Assembly (NCBI GenBank): GCA_030824805.1
Contig: JAPJRC010000099.1
Location: forward strand, 1 to 5,322
Source: Micavibrio sp.
Lineage (GTDB): Bacteria > Pseudomonadota > Alphaproteobacteria > Micavibrionales > Micavibrionaceae
Direction of reading: 5' to 3'
Length of the DNA stretch: 5,322 nt
The notes beneath the pieces were generated by a model that saw only the letters and a list, made by a program, of their open reading frames with translations, had not been told where the DNA came from and searched no databases. The position numbers were made by a program, and so were the translations under genes. Shown one piece after another: positions 1 through 4,567 of this stretch (its first letter is position 1; the number at the start of each line of letters is the position of its first letter).

Positions 1-137
1 ATGGCGGACGTCCGAAGCGCGATGACAGAGAACGTGACCGCGAAGACCGTGTTTATTCCAGCAACCCTGCGAAGTTCGAGGATTCTCCGTTCGCTGTGTT
101 GCAGAACCTGAAATTGGGCAATGATAAAACGAAATAA
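1..137 (+). CDS. 3' end of a gene with a charged C-terminal tail, possibly a helicase (partial)
   Basis: The frame starting at base 3 is open from the window edge and stops at TAA 135-137. It encodes about 44 residues. They begin with an Arg/Asp-alternating stretch (GGRPKRDDRERDREDR), continue through VYSSNPAKFEDSPFAVLQNLKLG and end in NDKTK. A low-complexity charged linker followed by a short 'D-SPFA-L--LK' end resembles the C-terminus of the Suv3-like DEAD/DEAH helicase-related proteins of alphaproteobacteria. That is recalled family knowledge and not proven here, because no catalytic motif lies in the window. Other RNA-binding proteins, such as pseudouridine synthases, also have basic/acidic tails. 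The other two forward frames close early (TGA in frame 2 near base 23, TGA in frame 1 near base 110). The 3' end overlaps the next gene by 17 nt, suggesting one transcript. I am fairly sure this is coding and unsure of the function. Confidence 0.55.
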   Translation, partial: GGRPKRDDRERDREDRVYSSNPAKFEDSPFAVLQNLKLGNDKTK

Positions 138-570
138 GCATCGCTGTTTCTTAACCTTTATGCTCATCCCGGCTCTGGCCGGGATGATTGCATTCACGCC
201 TCGCTTTGCCCATGCGGTGAACGATAACAGCGCTGGTCTTTTTTCCGCCGGTTATCTGCTCCAGCTATGTGCCAGCAACGCCAAAGGTAAAGAGCTTGTG
301 AAGGGCGGACATACCGCCTGTCAGGCCTATATTGCGGGTGTAATCGATTACCACAAGCTGATGAAGTCTCTGGGCACACAGCCTTTGATGGATATCTGCG
401 TGCCGCCAACTACATCGAAAAAACGCCTGCAGGATATTGTCTGGGTGTATCTGGCGAAGAACCCGCAGCATGGCGAATTCATGGCATCGCCAGCGGTTAC
501 CATGGCGATATACGAATATTATCCATGCCCCCCGCCGAACGCGAAGAAATCCCCGCGCCGGCGGAAGTAG
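121..570 (+). CDS. Secreted Rap1a/Tai-family immunity-like protein
   Basis: This is a 149-residue protein with a clear signal peptide: basic n-region KRNKHR, hydrophobic core about residues 10-28, and AHA cleavage site at 30-32. The mature protein is about 117 residues in the periplasm. Its pattern fits the Rap1a/Tai domain: Gly-Tyr-Leu-Leu-x-x-Cys (C50), a Cys-x-x-Tyr-Ile-x-Gly-Val motif (C67), a Cys-x-Pro motif (C93), a 'RLQDIVWVYLAKNP' helix, and a terminal Tyr-Pro-Cys (C136). Family members inhibit peptidoglycan-amidase effectors of type VI secretion (Serratia Rap, Tai proteins), and many homologues stand alone with unknown roles. The four mature cysteines probably form two disulfides. 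The tail after C136 is Pro-rich then strongly basic (KKSPRRRK). The start at 121 keeps the basic n-region; the next ATG (160) would lose it. The Shine-Dalgarno is poor, so coupling to the overlapping upstream gene is likely. No effector gene lies beside it, so an immunity role is not established. Confidence 0.8.
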   Translation: MIKRNKHRCFLTFMLIPALAGMIAFTPRFAHAVNDNSAGLFSAGYLLQLCASNAKGKELVKGGHTACQAYIAGVIDYHKLMKSLGTQPLMDICVPPTTSKKRLQDIVWVYLAKNPQHGEFMASPAVTMAIYEYYPCPPPNAKKSPRRRK

Positions 571-1635
571 TTATCCATACACGGCGTTCAGCATAAATCC
601 GAGGATGATAATCTGCGGCAGCGTAACGAGCGGCAGGAACAACGCAATCTTCCATGATTTTGTCGTGTCTTTTATAATCATGACTTCGGTGTAATCCGTC
701 GACACGCCAGCCATCAAAAAGGCGAAGGCGTTTCCGGGCGCGCCCGCACGTGTTGCAAGATCAGCCGCAATGGGGGATGAACCTTCGGAGCATACTTCGA
801 GAATGGTTGCAAATAGCACGGTCGCCAGCATACCCAGGGCGGTTGGTCCGAACCATTGTGCAAAGCTTTCCGGCGTGAAGAAGACACGCAGGATGGATGC
901 GGCCACAATCCCGAACAACAACCATCGCACCACCATCTGGGAATCTTTTACACCCCCAACAAGCATGTCTTTAAACAGGGCACGGTTCCAGTGCACGGAG
1001 GACAGCTGCCTTTTCGCTTCCGCCCAGAATTTGAAATCTTCCGGCATATCGAACGCATTGGGGTTTGCGGGCAAAGCGCCGCGCTTCACCAGCGCATCGA
1101 AAATCAAACCCGATATGAAAGCAATGACCACCGATAGAACAAGGAAAAGAAGGGTCAGTTTCAAACCTATCATCGCGATCAGGATGAATGTGAGCGAGAT
1201 GGAATTCCATGGCGAGGCTATCAGGAACGCCATAACCTGTCCGATACTTGCGCCGCGTTGGTATATCTTCGTGCCGATCATCAGGATGCCGTGGTTGCAA
1301 AGATCCAGCAAAACACCCGCGGCCATGGCGCGCGCGATTCCGTTCGCGCCTTTGTTGTTGCCGAGGACGCTCATGACGAATTCGCGCGGTATACGCGCCA
1401 GAAGTGCCAGAAAGAAAATACCGACCAGCACACCCCACCATGTGGCGTTCACGAATTCGTGGATCGAATGCATGTAGATGGAAAACCATCCTTCATCGAG
1501 GCTGTCAGGGCCGAATAAATAGAGAAGGTAGGGAATCGCGATCAGCGGGGCGCAGGCCAGCATCATCCAGTCACGGCCGGATTTGTGGTCATGACCTTCG
1601 TGCGGATCTTCCGTGTGGCAGCAGGAGCTAGTCAT
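571..1635 (-). CDS. ArsP/DUF318-type permease, putative metal or metalloid exporter
   Basis: This 354-residue polytopic inner-membrane protein has about eight to nine hydrophobic segments (roughly 23-42, 62-82, 103-121, 132-155, 160-180, 235-253, 264-282, 300-320, 330-350). It is recognisable as the DUF318/ArsP_1 permease family, whose studied member ArsP exports trivalent organoarsenicals. Two homologous halves are visible: LCNHG followed by 'MAFLIASPWNS' (residues 112-145), and VCSEG followed by 'FAFLMAGVSTD' (281-314). Each has a conserved Cys (C113, C282) at the expected pore position. The short N-terminal cytosolic tail is rich in possible ligands (C5, C6, H7, H12, H15, H17). The cytosolic loop at 181-234 is long and charged. 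It is the second gene of an operon: its ATG overlaps the stop of the CsoR-type repressor gene by 8 nt, and AAGAGG lies 5 nt upstream as a good ribosome binding site. Its stop abuts the stop of the convergent gene. Family is confident; the transported substrate is not. Confidence 0.82.
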   Translation of the reverse strand: MTSSCCHTEDPHEGHDHKSGRDWMMLACAPLIAIPYLLYLFGPDSLDEGWFSIYMHSIHEFVNATWWGVLVGIFFLALLARIPREFVMSVLGNNKGANGIARAMAAGVLLDLCNHGILMIGTKIYQRGASIGQVMAFLIASPWNSISLTFILIAMIGLKLTLLFLVLSVVIAFISGLIFDALVKRGALPANPNAFDMPEDFKFWAEAKRQLSSVHWNRALFKDMLVGGVKDSQMVVRWLLFGIVAASILRVFFTPESFAQWFGPTALGMLATVLFATILEVCSEGSSPIAADLATRAGAPGNAFAFLMAGVSTDYTEVMIIKDTTKSWKIALFLPLVTLPQIIILGFMLNAVYG

Positions 1636-1921
1636 CGTACCTCTTAAACAGGTCTTTCAGTTCGTCGATTGTTCTTTTCACGGCATCCGGGTCGTCGGCC
1701 GTGAGGCTTTCCGCCACACAGTGCCCGAGATGGCGTTCCAGAATGCTTGCTTCCAATCCTTTAAGGGCCGCACGGGCTGCGCGTATCTGCGTCAGGATCT
1801 CGGTGCAATGGCGGTCTTCCTCGATCATCTTCTTCACGCCGGACACTTGCCCCAAGGCGCGGTTCAACCTTGGAAGGTCTACCGAATGGTCCGGATGGGT
1901 GTGATTGTGCGTCTTTACCAT
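1628..1921 (-). CDS. CsoR/RcnR/FrmR-family metal-sensing transcriptional repressor
   Basis: This is a 97-residue all-helical DNA-binding protein of the CsoR/RcnR family (DUF156). Such proteins are tetramers that hold promoters shut until metal binds. The family core is plain: 'RLNRALGQVSGVKKMIEEDRHC', then 'ILTQIRAARAAL', then 'ERHLGHCV'. The metal triad is C39, H64 and C68, matching the Cys-His-Cys of copper CsoR. E87 aligns with the second-shell Glu of Bacillus CsoR, but the usual Tyr before the first Cys is His38. The N-terminus carries H5, H7, H9 and H12, as in nickel/cobalt sensors such as InrS and RcnR. The start at 1921 is chosen because upstream in-frame ATGs (1933, 1945, 1990) lie in or beyond the -10 box and operator. 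That predicts a nearly leaderless mRNA. The gene is first in the operon with the DUF318 permease (8-nt overlap). Cu(I), Ni(II) and other metals remain possible. Confidence 0.9.
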   Translation of the reverse strand: MVKTHNHTHPDHSVDLPRLNRALGQVSGVKKMIEEDRHCTEILTQIRAARAALKGLEASILERHLGHCVAESLTADDPDAVKRTIDELKDLFKRYDD

Positions 1922-1931
1922 GATAAGTACC

Positions 1932-1961
1932 ATTATATACCCCATGGGGGTATATACACAA
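1932..1961 (-). promoter_or_regulatory. Sigma-70-like promoter of the repressor-permease operon
   Basis: On the minus strand a perfect -10 box TATAAT lies at 1937-1932 with TTGTGT at 1961-1956 as a modest -35 box and an 18-nt spacer. The operator palindrome overlaps the -35 end, the spacer and the start of the -10 box. Initiation about seven bases past the -10 box would fall near 1925, only about four bases before the ATG at 1921. Confidence 0.6.
1934..1956. promoter_or_regulatory. CsoR-type operator (G/C-tract pseudo-palindrome)
   Basis: TATATA at 1934-1939 and TATATA at 1951-1956 flank a perfect 10-bp palindrome CCCCATGGGG (1940-1949) with one extra G at 1950. This layout (AT arm, C-tract, G-tract, AT arm) is the hallmark of CsoR-family operators, which read roughly TATACCCC--GGGGTATA. 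It lies directly upstream of the CsoR-type gene and between its -35 and -10 boxes, so binding should block RNA polymerase. It is 61 bp from the divergent secreted-protein gene at 2018 and might also influence it. Sequence support is strong; binding itself is inferred. Confidence 0.85.
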
Positions 1962-2017
1962 CATAAAAAAGGAACTAAAACCTTTTCCACGCTTAGTAAC
2001 CATAAAAAGGGCGAGCC

Positions 2018-2341
2018 ATGAAAAAGACCGTATTGATGACTGCAATTCTGATGACCGTATCCGCAGGCAGCGCGATGGCGGAATCACAGGTGTACAATCC
2101 GTACTCCACAAATCCCGGTTATTATTCGTACAACAGCCCCAACGTGCAGTCCGCCCAGCAGGCTCTCACAAACCAGCAACGTTACGAGCAGCCCAACACG
2201 TACATGATTTATCCGGGCCGCGAACAATATGGCCAGAATTACGGTTCGATTCCGCGCCATCCGGGCGATTACCGCGATGCTGTGGACCGTGGCTCCTGGT
2301 CCGGTGGCGGCAGCGGCTCACGCTCTTTCGATATCCGCTAG
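2018..2341 (+). CDS. Small secreted Tyr/Pro/Gly-rich protein of unknown function
   Basis: This is a 107-residue protein I do not recognise. It has a classical signal peptide (KK n-region, hydrophobic core, AMA cleavage site after residue 21), leaving about 86 residues outside the inner membrane. The mature part is low-complexity: eleven Tyr (for example Y35, Y36, Y38, Y62, Y65, Y71, Y75), many Asn, Gln, Pro, Ser and Gly, almost no hydrophobic core, no Cys, and a Gly/Ser run at 92-102 before the end SFDIR. It is probably unstructured or surface/matrix-associated. A good ribosome binding site (AAGGGCGAG, 2007-2015) precedes the ATG. It is divergent from the CsoR-type operon with the operator 61 bp upstream, so shared metal control is conceivable but unproven. 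No convincing sigma-70 promoter was found in the gap. The signal peptide and codon pattern make it a real gene; function is unknown. Confidence 0.75.
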   Translation: MKKTVLMTAILMTVSAGSAMAESQVYNPYSTNPGYYSYNSPNVQSAQQALTNQQRYEQPNTYMIYPGREQYGQNYGSIPRHPGDYRDAVDRGSWSGGGSGSRSFDIR

Positions 2342-2355
2342 TATTTTATCCTTCA

Positions 2356-2380
2356 GGAACTGTTCACCCGCTTGTCCGTT
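2356..2380 (+). promoter_or_regulatory. EcfG-type general stress response promoter
   Basis: GGAAC at 2356-2360 and CGTT at 2377-2380 are separated by exactly 16 bases. This is the consensus (GGAAC-N16/17-CGTT) recognised by EcfG, the alphaproteobacterial general-stress sigma factor released by the PhyR-NepR partner switch. It stands 41 bp before a gene of the general-stress-protein family, which makes chance unlikely. Transcription should start near 2386-2390. Confidence 0.8.
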
Positions 2381-2421
2381 GGTTCTGTGTAATCAACACA
2401 ATGACAGCAGGAGATAGTCCC

Positions 2422-2916
2422 ATGACACAACATGTCACAGCCACGTTTAAAGCACGCAATGATGCGGAACTTGCCGTTGATCGTCTGATCGATGCGGGTT
2501 TTTATCAGGAAGACATCAGCCTTCTCGTAACGGACACGACGCGTGGATCGAATTTCGCCATCAAGGAAGGCGACAAGTCCTCTTCTTATGAAGCAACAGG
2601 TGCTGAAGCTGGCGGCGTGTTCGGCGCTATCACCGCCTTGCTGATCTCGGCCTCCATCATTCCTTCGGGTGGTCTGTCGCTGGTAGCGATCGGTCCTATC
2701 GCCGCAACGTTCGCAGGTCTTGGTGCCGGCGGTCTTGCAGGTGGTCTGATCGGCGCGTTGGTTGGTGCAGGTATCCCCGAGCATGAAGCAAAAGTCTATG
2801 AAGACGACGTGAAATCCGGCCGTATCCTTTTGGCTGTGAGCACGGACAGCAAGGAAGAGAAGAATCTGGCTGAACGTATCCTCAAGGATTCCAACGCCTC
2901 CAAAGTTGCTGCCTAG
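2422..2916 (+). CDS. General stress protein 17M-like / YflT-type Gly-zipper membrane protein
   Basis: The protein has 164 residues. The N-terminal domain (about 1-45) matches the style of the general stress protein 17M/YflT domain: TATFKARNDAELAVDRLIDAG followed by 'EDISLLVTD'. A hydrophobic Gly/Ala-rich middle (about 62-118, including GLGAGGLAGGLIGALVGAG at 99-117) can form one helical hairpin with Gly-zipper packing. The end (about 117-140, GIPEHEAKVYEDDVKSGRILLAV) is a typical second half in which the protein returns to the cytosol. The molecular role is unknown; relatives are induced by heat, salt and other stress. The start at 2422 is preferred over the in-frame ATG at 2401 because AGGAG (2409-2413) sits 8 nt before it. 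An EcfG promoter lies just upstream and a strong hairpin terminator just downstream, so it is a one-gene unit. The family call is fairly secure. Confidence 0.8.
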   Translation: MTQHVTATFKARNDAELAVDRLIDAGFYQEDISLLVTDTTRGSNFAIKEGDKSSSYEATGAEAGGVFGAITALLISASIIPSGGLSLVAIGPIAATFAGLGAGGLAGGLIGALVGAGIPEHEAKVYEDDVKSGRILLAVSTDSKEEKNLAERILKDSNASKVAA

Positions 2917-2932
2917 AGCAGTTACAAGCAGG

Positions 2933-2971
2933 AAAAGCCTCGTCGGCTCCCCCGCCGGCGGGGCTTTTCTT
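2933..2971 (+). terminator. Rho-independent terminator after the general stress gene
   Basis: A 15-bp stem pairs 2933-2947 (AAAAGCCTCGTCGGC) with 2954-2968 (GCCGGCGGGGCTTTT), with two G-T wobbles and the six-base loop TCCCCC. The right arm ends in a T-run continuing to CTTAT. It sits 17 nt after the stop of the general stress gene. Confidence 0.9.
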
Positions 2972-2980
2972 ATAAAAAGA

Positions 2981-3008
2981 TTGATTTCCAGCATTAGGCA
3001 GGTCTAAT
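2981..3008 (+). promoter_or_regulatory. Likely sigma-70 promoter of the 87-residue protein gene
   Basis: TTGATT at 2981-2986 (four of six to consensus) and TCTAAT at 3003-3008 (five of six) are 16 nt apart. They lie between the preceding terminator and the next gene, whose ATG is 34 bp further on. Consistent placement is the main support. Confidence 0.5.
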
Positions 3009-3042
3009 GTCATTCCCATAAATAATAAAAAAGGGTGTGACT

Positions 3043-3306
3043 ATGAGTGATAGAAGAGCTGCTGCCGTGGAACAATATATTACGGCGAAAACAGAATTTG
3101 GCACGGCAACGACCGTCGAAGACGGTGCCAAGAACTTTAAAAATGCTTTGAATGCCGCACATATTCTGGAATACAGCGAACGCAGCAAGGTTGAACGTTT
3201 CTCCGATGTTATTACGGATTTGAACCCTGTTACGCGCGAACAGCGTATTGCCGTACAGCAGGTTAAAGACGAAATGGGCTTAGAAGGCCCGCGTTTCGCG
3301 TTTTAA
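3043..3306 (+). CDS. Hypothetical 87-residue soluble protein
   Basis: I do not recognise this protein. It has 87 residues, no signal peptide, no membrane segment, no Cys and no Trp. It is highly charged and mainly helical in appearance, with three probable helices (about 4-18, 28-58 and 63-80), and ends in a conserved-looking Gly-Pro-Arg-Phe-Ala-Phe. The start is taken at ATG 3043 because AAGGGTG (3031-3037) is well placed. A GTG at 3037 in the same frame lies inside that site. The gene is monocistronic: its own promoter lies upstream and a hairpin terminator 27 nt after the stop. That layout supports a real, separately expressed gene. It shows no helix-turn-helix or toxin/antitoxin pairing, so no function is proposed. 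Confidence 0.7.
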   Translation: MSDRRAAAVEQYITAKTEFGTATTVEDGAKNFKNALNAAHILEYSERSKVERFSDVITDLNPVTREQRIAVQQVKDEMGLEGPRFAF

Positions 3307-3333
3307 TCCTACAAATATTCTAAAACTAATGCG

Positions 3334-3355
3334 GAGCGGCTTTGGCCGCTCTTTT
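3334..3355 (+). terminator. Rho-independent terminator after the 87-residue protein gene
   Basis: A perfect 7-bp stem GAGCGGC (3334-3340) and GCCGCTC (3345-3351) encloses the loop TTTG and is followed by TTTTC. On the opposite strand the same hairpin lacks an immediate T-run, so it would stop tRNA transcripts from the right only weakly. Confidence 0.85.
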
Positions 3356-3377
3356 CGTATCTGTGGAATTTGGAGAA

Positions 3378-3454
3378 TGGTCGGGGCAAGAGGATTCGAA
3401 CCTCCGGCCTCTACGTCCCGAACGTAGCGCTCTACCAGGCTGAGCTATGCCCCG
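3378..3454 (-). tRNA. tRNA-Pro (anticodon CGG)
   Basis: It folds into a complete cloverleaf with encoded CCA (77 nt). The acceptor is CGGGGCA with TGCCCCG, the discriminator is A73, and CCA lies at 3380-3378. The D-stem is GCTC/GAGC, the anticodon stem CTACG/CGTAG, and the seven-base loop TTCGGGA, which places CGG at positions 34-36, reading proline codon CCG. The variable loop is AGGCC and the T-arm is GGAGG-TTCGAAT-CCTCT with one G-T pair. The C1-G72 first pair is the signature of bacterial tRNA-Pro, agreeing with the anticodon. Confidence 0.95.
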
Positions 3455-3472
3455 ACGGCCTGAAGATGGGGA

Positions 3473-3502
3473 GTTATAGGGGAAAAGGCGGGCTTTTGTC
3501 CA
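3473..3502 (-). promoter_or_regulatory. Promoter of tRNA-Pro
   Basis: On the minus strand TGGACA (3502-3497, five of six to TTGACA) and TATAAC (3478-3473, five of six to TATAAT) are separated by 18 nt. They lie in the 54-bp gap between the polyprenyl synthase stop and the tRNA, whose 5' base (3454) is about 18 nt past the -10 box. The tRNA is thus probably transcribed on its own and not as part of the upstream gene's mRNA. Confidence 0.65.
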
Positions 3503-3508
3503 GAGGCT

Positions 3509-4525
3509 TTAGAATTCGCGGTCCACGGTGAAGGCGGCCAGATCATCCAGACAGGCGCGGAAATCGGAATCCGGCGCTTCTGCCAGTGCCTCGCGGGCTT
3601 TCTGGGCATATTCACGCGCCAGTTCCATGGATTTTTCCAGCGCCTTATGGCGGCCCAGAATGGATTGGGCGCGGATCAGATCGGAATCGGTCTGGTCCTT
3701 GTTGGCGATGGTACGGATCCAGAATTCCTTTTCTTCAGTGTTGGCGTTCTGCAGAGCGATAAGGATCGGCGCGGTCATCTTGCCCTCGCGGAAATCATCG
3801 CCGACTTCCTTGCCCATCTTTTCCAGTGTCGAGGAATAATCGAGCACATCATCGGCGATCTGGAACGCTATGCCCAAATTCATGCCGTATTCGCACATGA
3901 CTTGCGCGGCGTTGCGATCGTCGTTTGAAATCAGCGGTCCGACTTCGCACGCGGCGGCGAACAATGCGGCGGTCTTGCCTTTGATGACGTTAAGATAGTC
4001 ATCCATCGTCGTCTCGAGATTGCCTTGAATGGAAAGCTGCAAGACTTCGCCTTGAGCGATAATGGCCGACGCATCGGACAGAACTTTTAGAACGTGCAGA
4101 TTGCCGTCTTCCACCATCAACTGAAACGCGCGGGAGAAGAGGAAGTCTCCGACCAAAACGCTCGCCTCGTTGCCAAAGATAACGTTGGCGGATTTTTGTC
4201 CGCGGCGCTCGTCGCTGTCATCGACGACATCATCATGCAGAAGCGTTGCGGTGTGAATGAATTCGACAGCGGTGGCAAGGCGGTGGGCGCGGATCATATC
4301 GCCGCCATACAGCGCCGTGGCAGCCAATGTCATCAAGGGGCGAATGCGTTTGCCACCGGCGGCGATCAGATATCCTGCGAGTTGAGGGATCATCGGCACG
4401 GGTGAGTCCATGCGGCGCACGATCATATCGTTCACAGCGGCCATATCGGCATCCAGCAGGGATTGCAGCCGGTCCAGCGGGCTTTCGCTTGTTTTTTGCG
4501 CTTTGATGGGGTTTAACGCTGTCAT
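3509..4525 (-). CDS. ispB: Long-chain polyprenyl diphosphate synthase (octaprenyl/decaprenyl type)
   Basis: This is a 338-residue, full-length all-trans isoprenyl diphosphate synthase. It adds isopentenyl diphosphate units to an allylic primer to build the ubiquinone side chain. All landmarks are present: GGKRIRP (57-63), the first Asp-rich motif HDDVVDD (DDxxD at 98-102) with ERRG at 106-109, Gly-Asp at 126-127, Lys-Thr at 184-185, and the second Asp-rich motif FQIADDVLD (DDVLD at 225-229). The residue five before the first motif is Ala (A93), a small side chain that leaves the pocket open for long products. Exact chain length (C40 or C50) cannot be read from the sequence. No Shine-Dalgarno precedes the ATG at 4525, and a TCTAAT box 8 nt upstream suggests a leaderless or near-leaderless mRNA. 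It is divergent from the TrmN6-like gene with a 42-bp gap. Confidence 0.93.
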   Translation of the reverse strand: MTALNPIKAQKTSESPLDRLQSLLDADMAAVNDMIVRRMDSPVPMIPQLAGYLIAAGGKRIRPLMTLAATALYGGDMIRAHRLATAVEFIHTATLLHDDVVDDSDERRGQKSANVIFGNEASVLVGDFLFSRAFQLMVEDGNLHVLKVLSDASAIIAQGEVLQLSIQGNLETTMDDYLNVIKGKTAALFAAACEVGPLISNDDRNAAQVMCEYGMNLGIAFQIADDVLDYSSTLEKMGKEVGDDFREGKMTAPILIALQNANTEEKEFWIRTIANKDQTDSDLIRAQSILGRHKALEKSMELAREYAQKAREALAEAPDSDFRACLDDLAAFTVDREF

Positions 4526-4533
4526 AGACTTGA

Positions 4534-4560
4534 ATTAGACCAGAGAAAGGCGCGCGGCAA
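4534..4560 (-). promoter_or_regulatory. Possible promoter of the polyprenyl synthase gene
   Basis: On the minus strand TCTAAT (4539-4534, five of six) is preceded by TTGCCG (4560-4555, four of six) with a short 15-nt spacer. Initiation about seven bases downstream would fall almost at the ATG (4525). The spacing is suboptimal, so this is tentative. Confidence 0.35.
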
Positions 4561-4567
4561 GCGGTTT

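Noticed and set aside
770..1477. Long open frame (235 codons) on the plus strand opposite the permease gene.
   Set aside because: It is the mirror of the permease codons. Its product has no membrane or domain pattern and no ribosome binding site, while the minus-strand product has a clear family match.
1967..1986. Hairpin AAAAGG with CCTTTT and a T-run on the minus strand, as a possible terminator or attenuator.
   Set aside because: The stem has only two G-C pairs and an eight-base loop, too weak for termination, and no gene on the minus strand ends here.
1922..1990. Longer N-terminus for the CsoR-type repressor, starting at 1990, 1945 or 1933.
   Set aside because: These starts lie upstream of or inside the operator and -10 box, and the added residues match nothing in the family.
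1971..1994. Second EcfG promoter before the Tyr-rich protein gene (GGAAC at 1971-1975).
   Set aside because: The -10 part does not fit: no CGTT occurs at 16-17 nt spacing, only GCTT after 15 nt.
2353..2994. Long open frame (213 codons) on the minus strand across the general stress gene.
   Set aside because: It covers the EcfG promoter, the terminator and the whole stress gene, and the product looks like random antisense translation.
3473..3502. Hairpin AAAAG with CTTTT as terminator of the polyprenyl synthase gene on the minus strand.
   Set aside because: It has only five mostly A-T pairs and no T-run beyond the stem; the region is better explained as the tRNA promoter.
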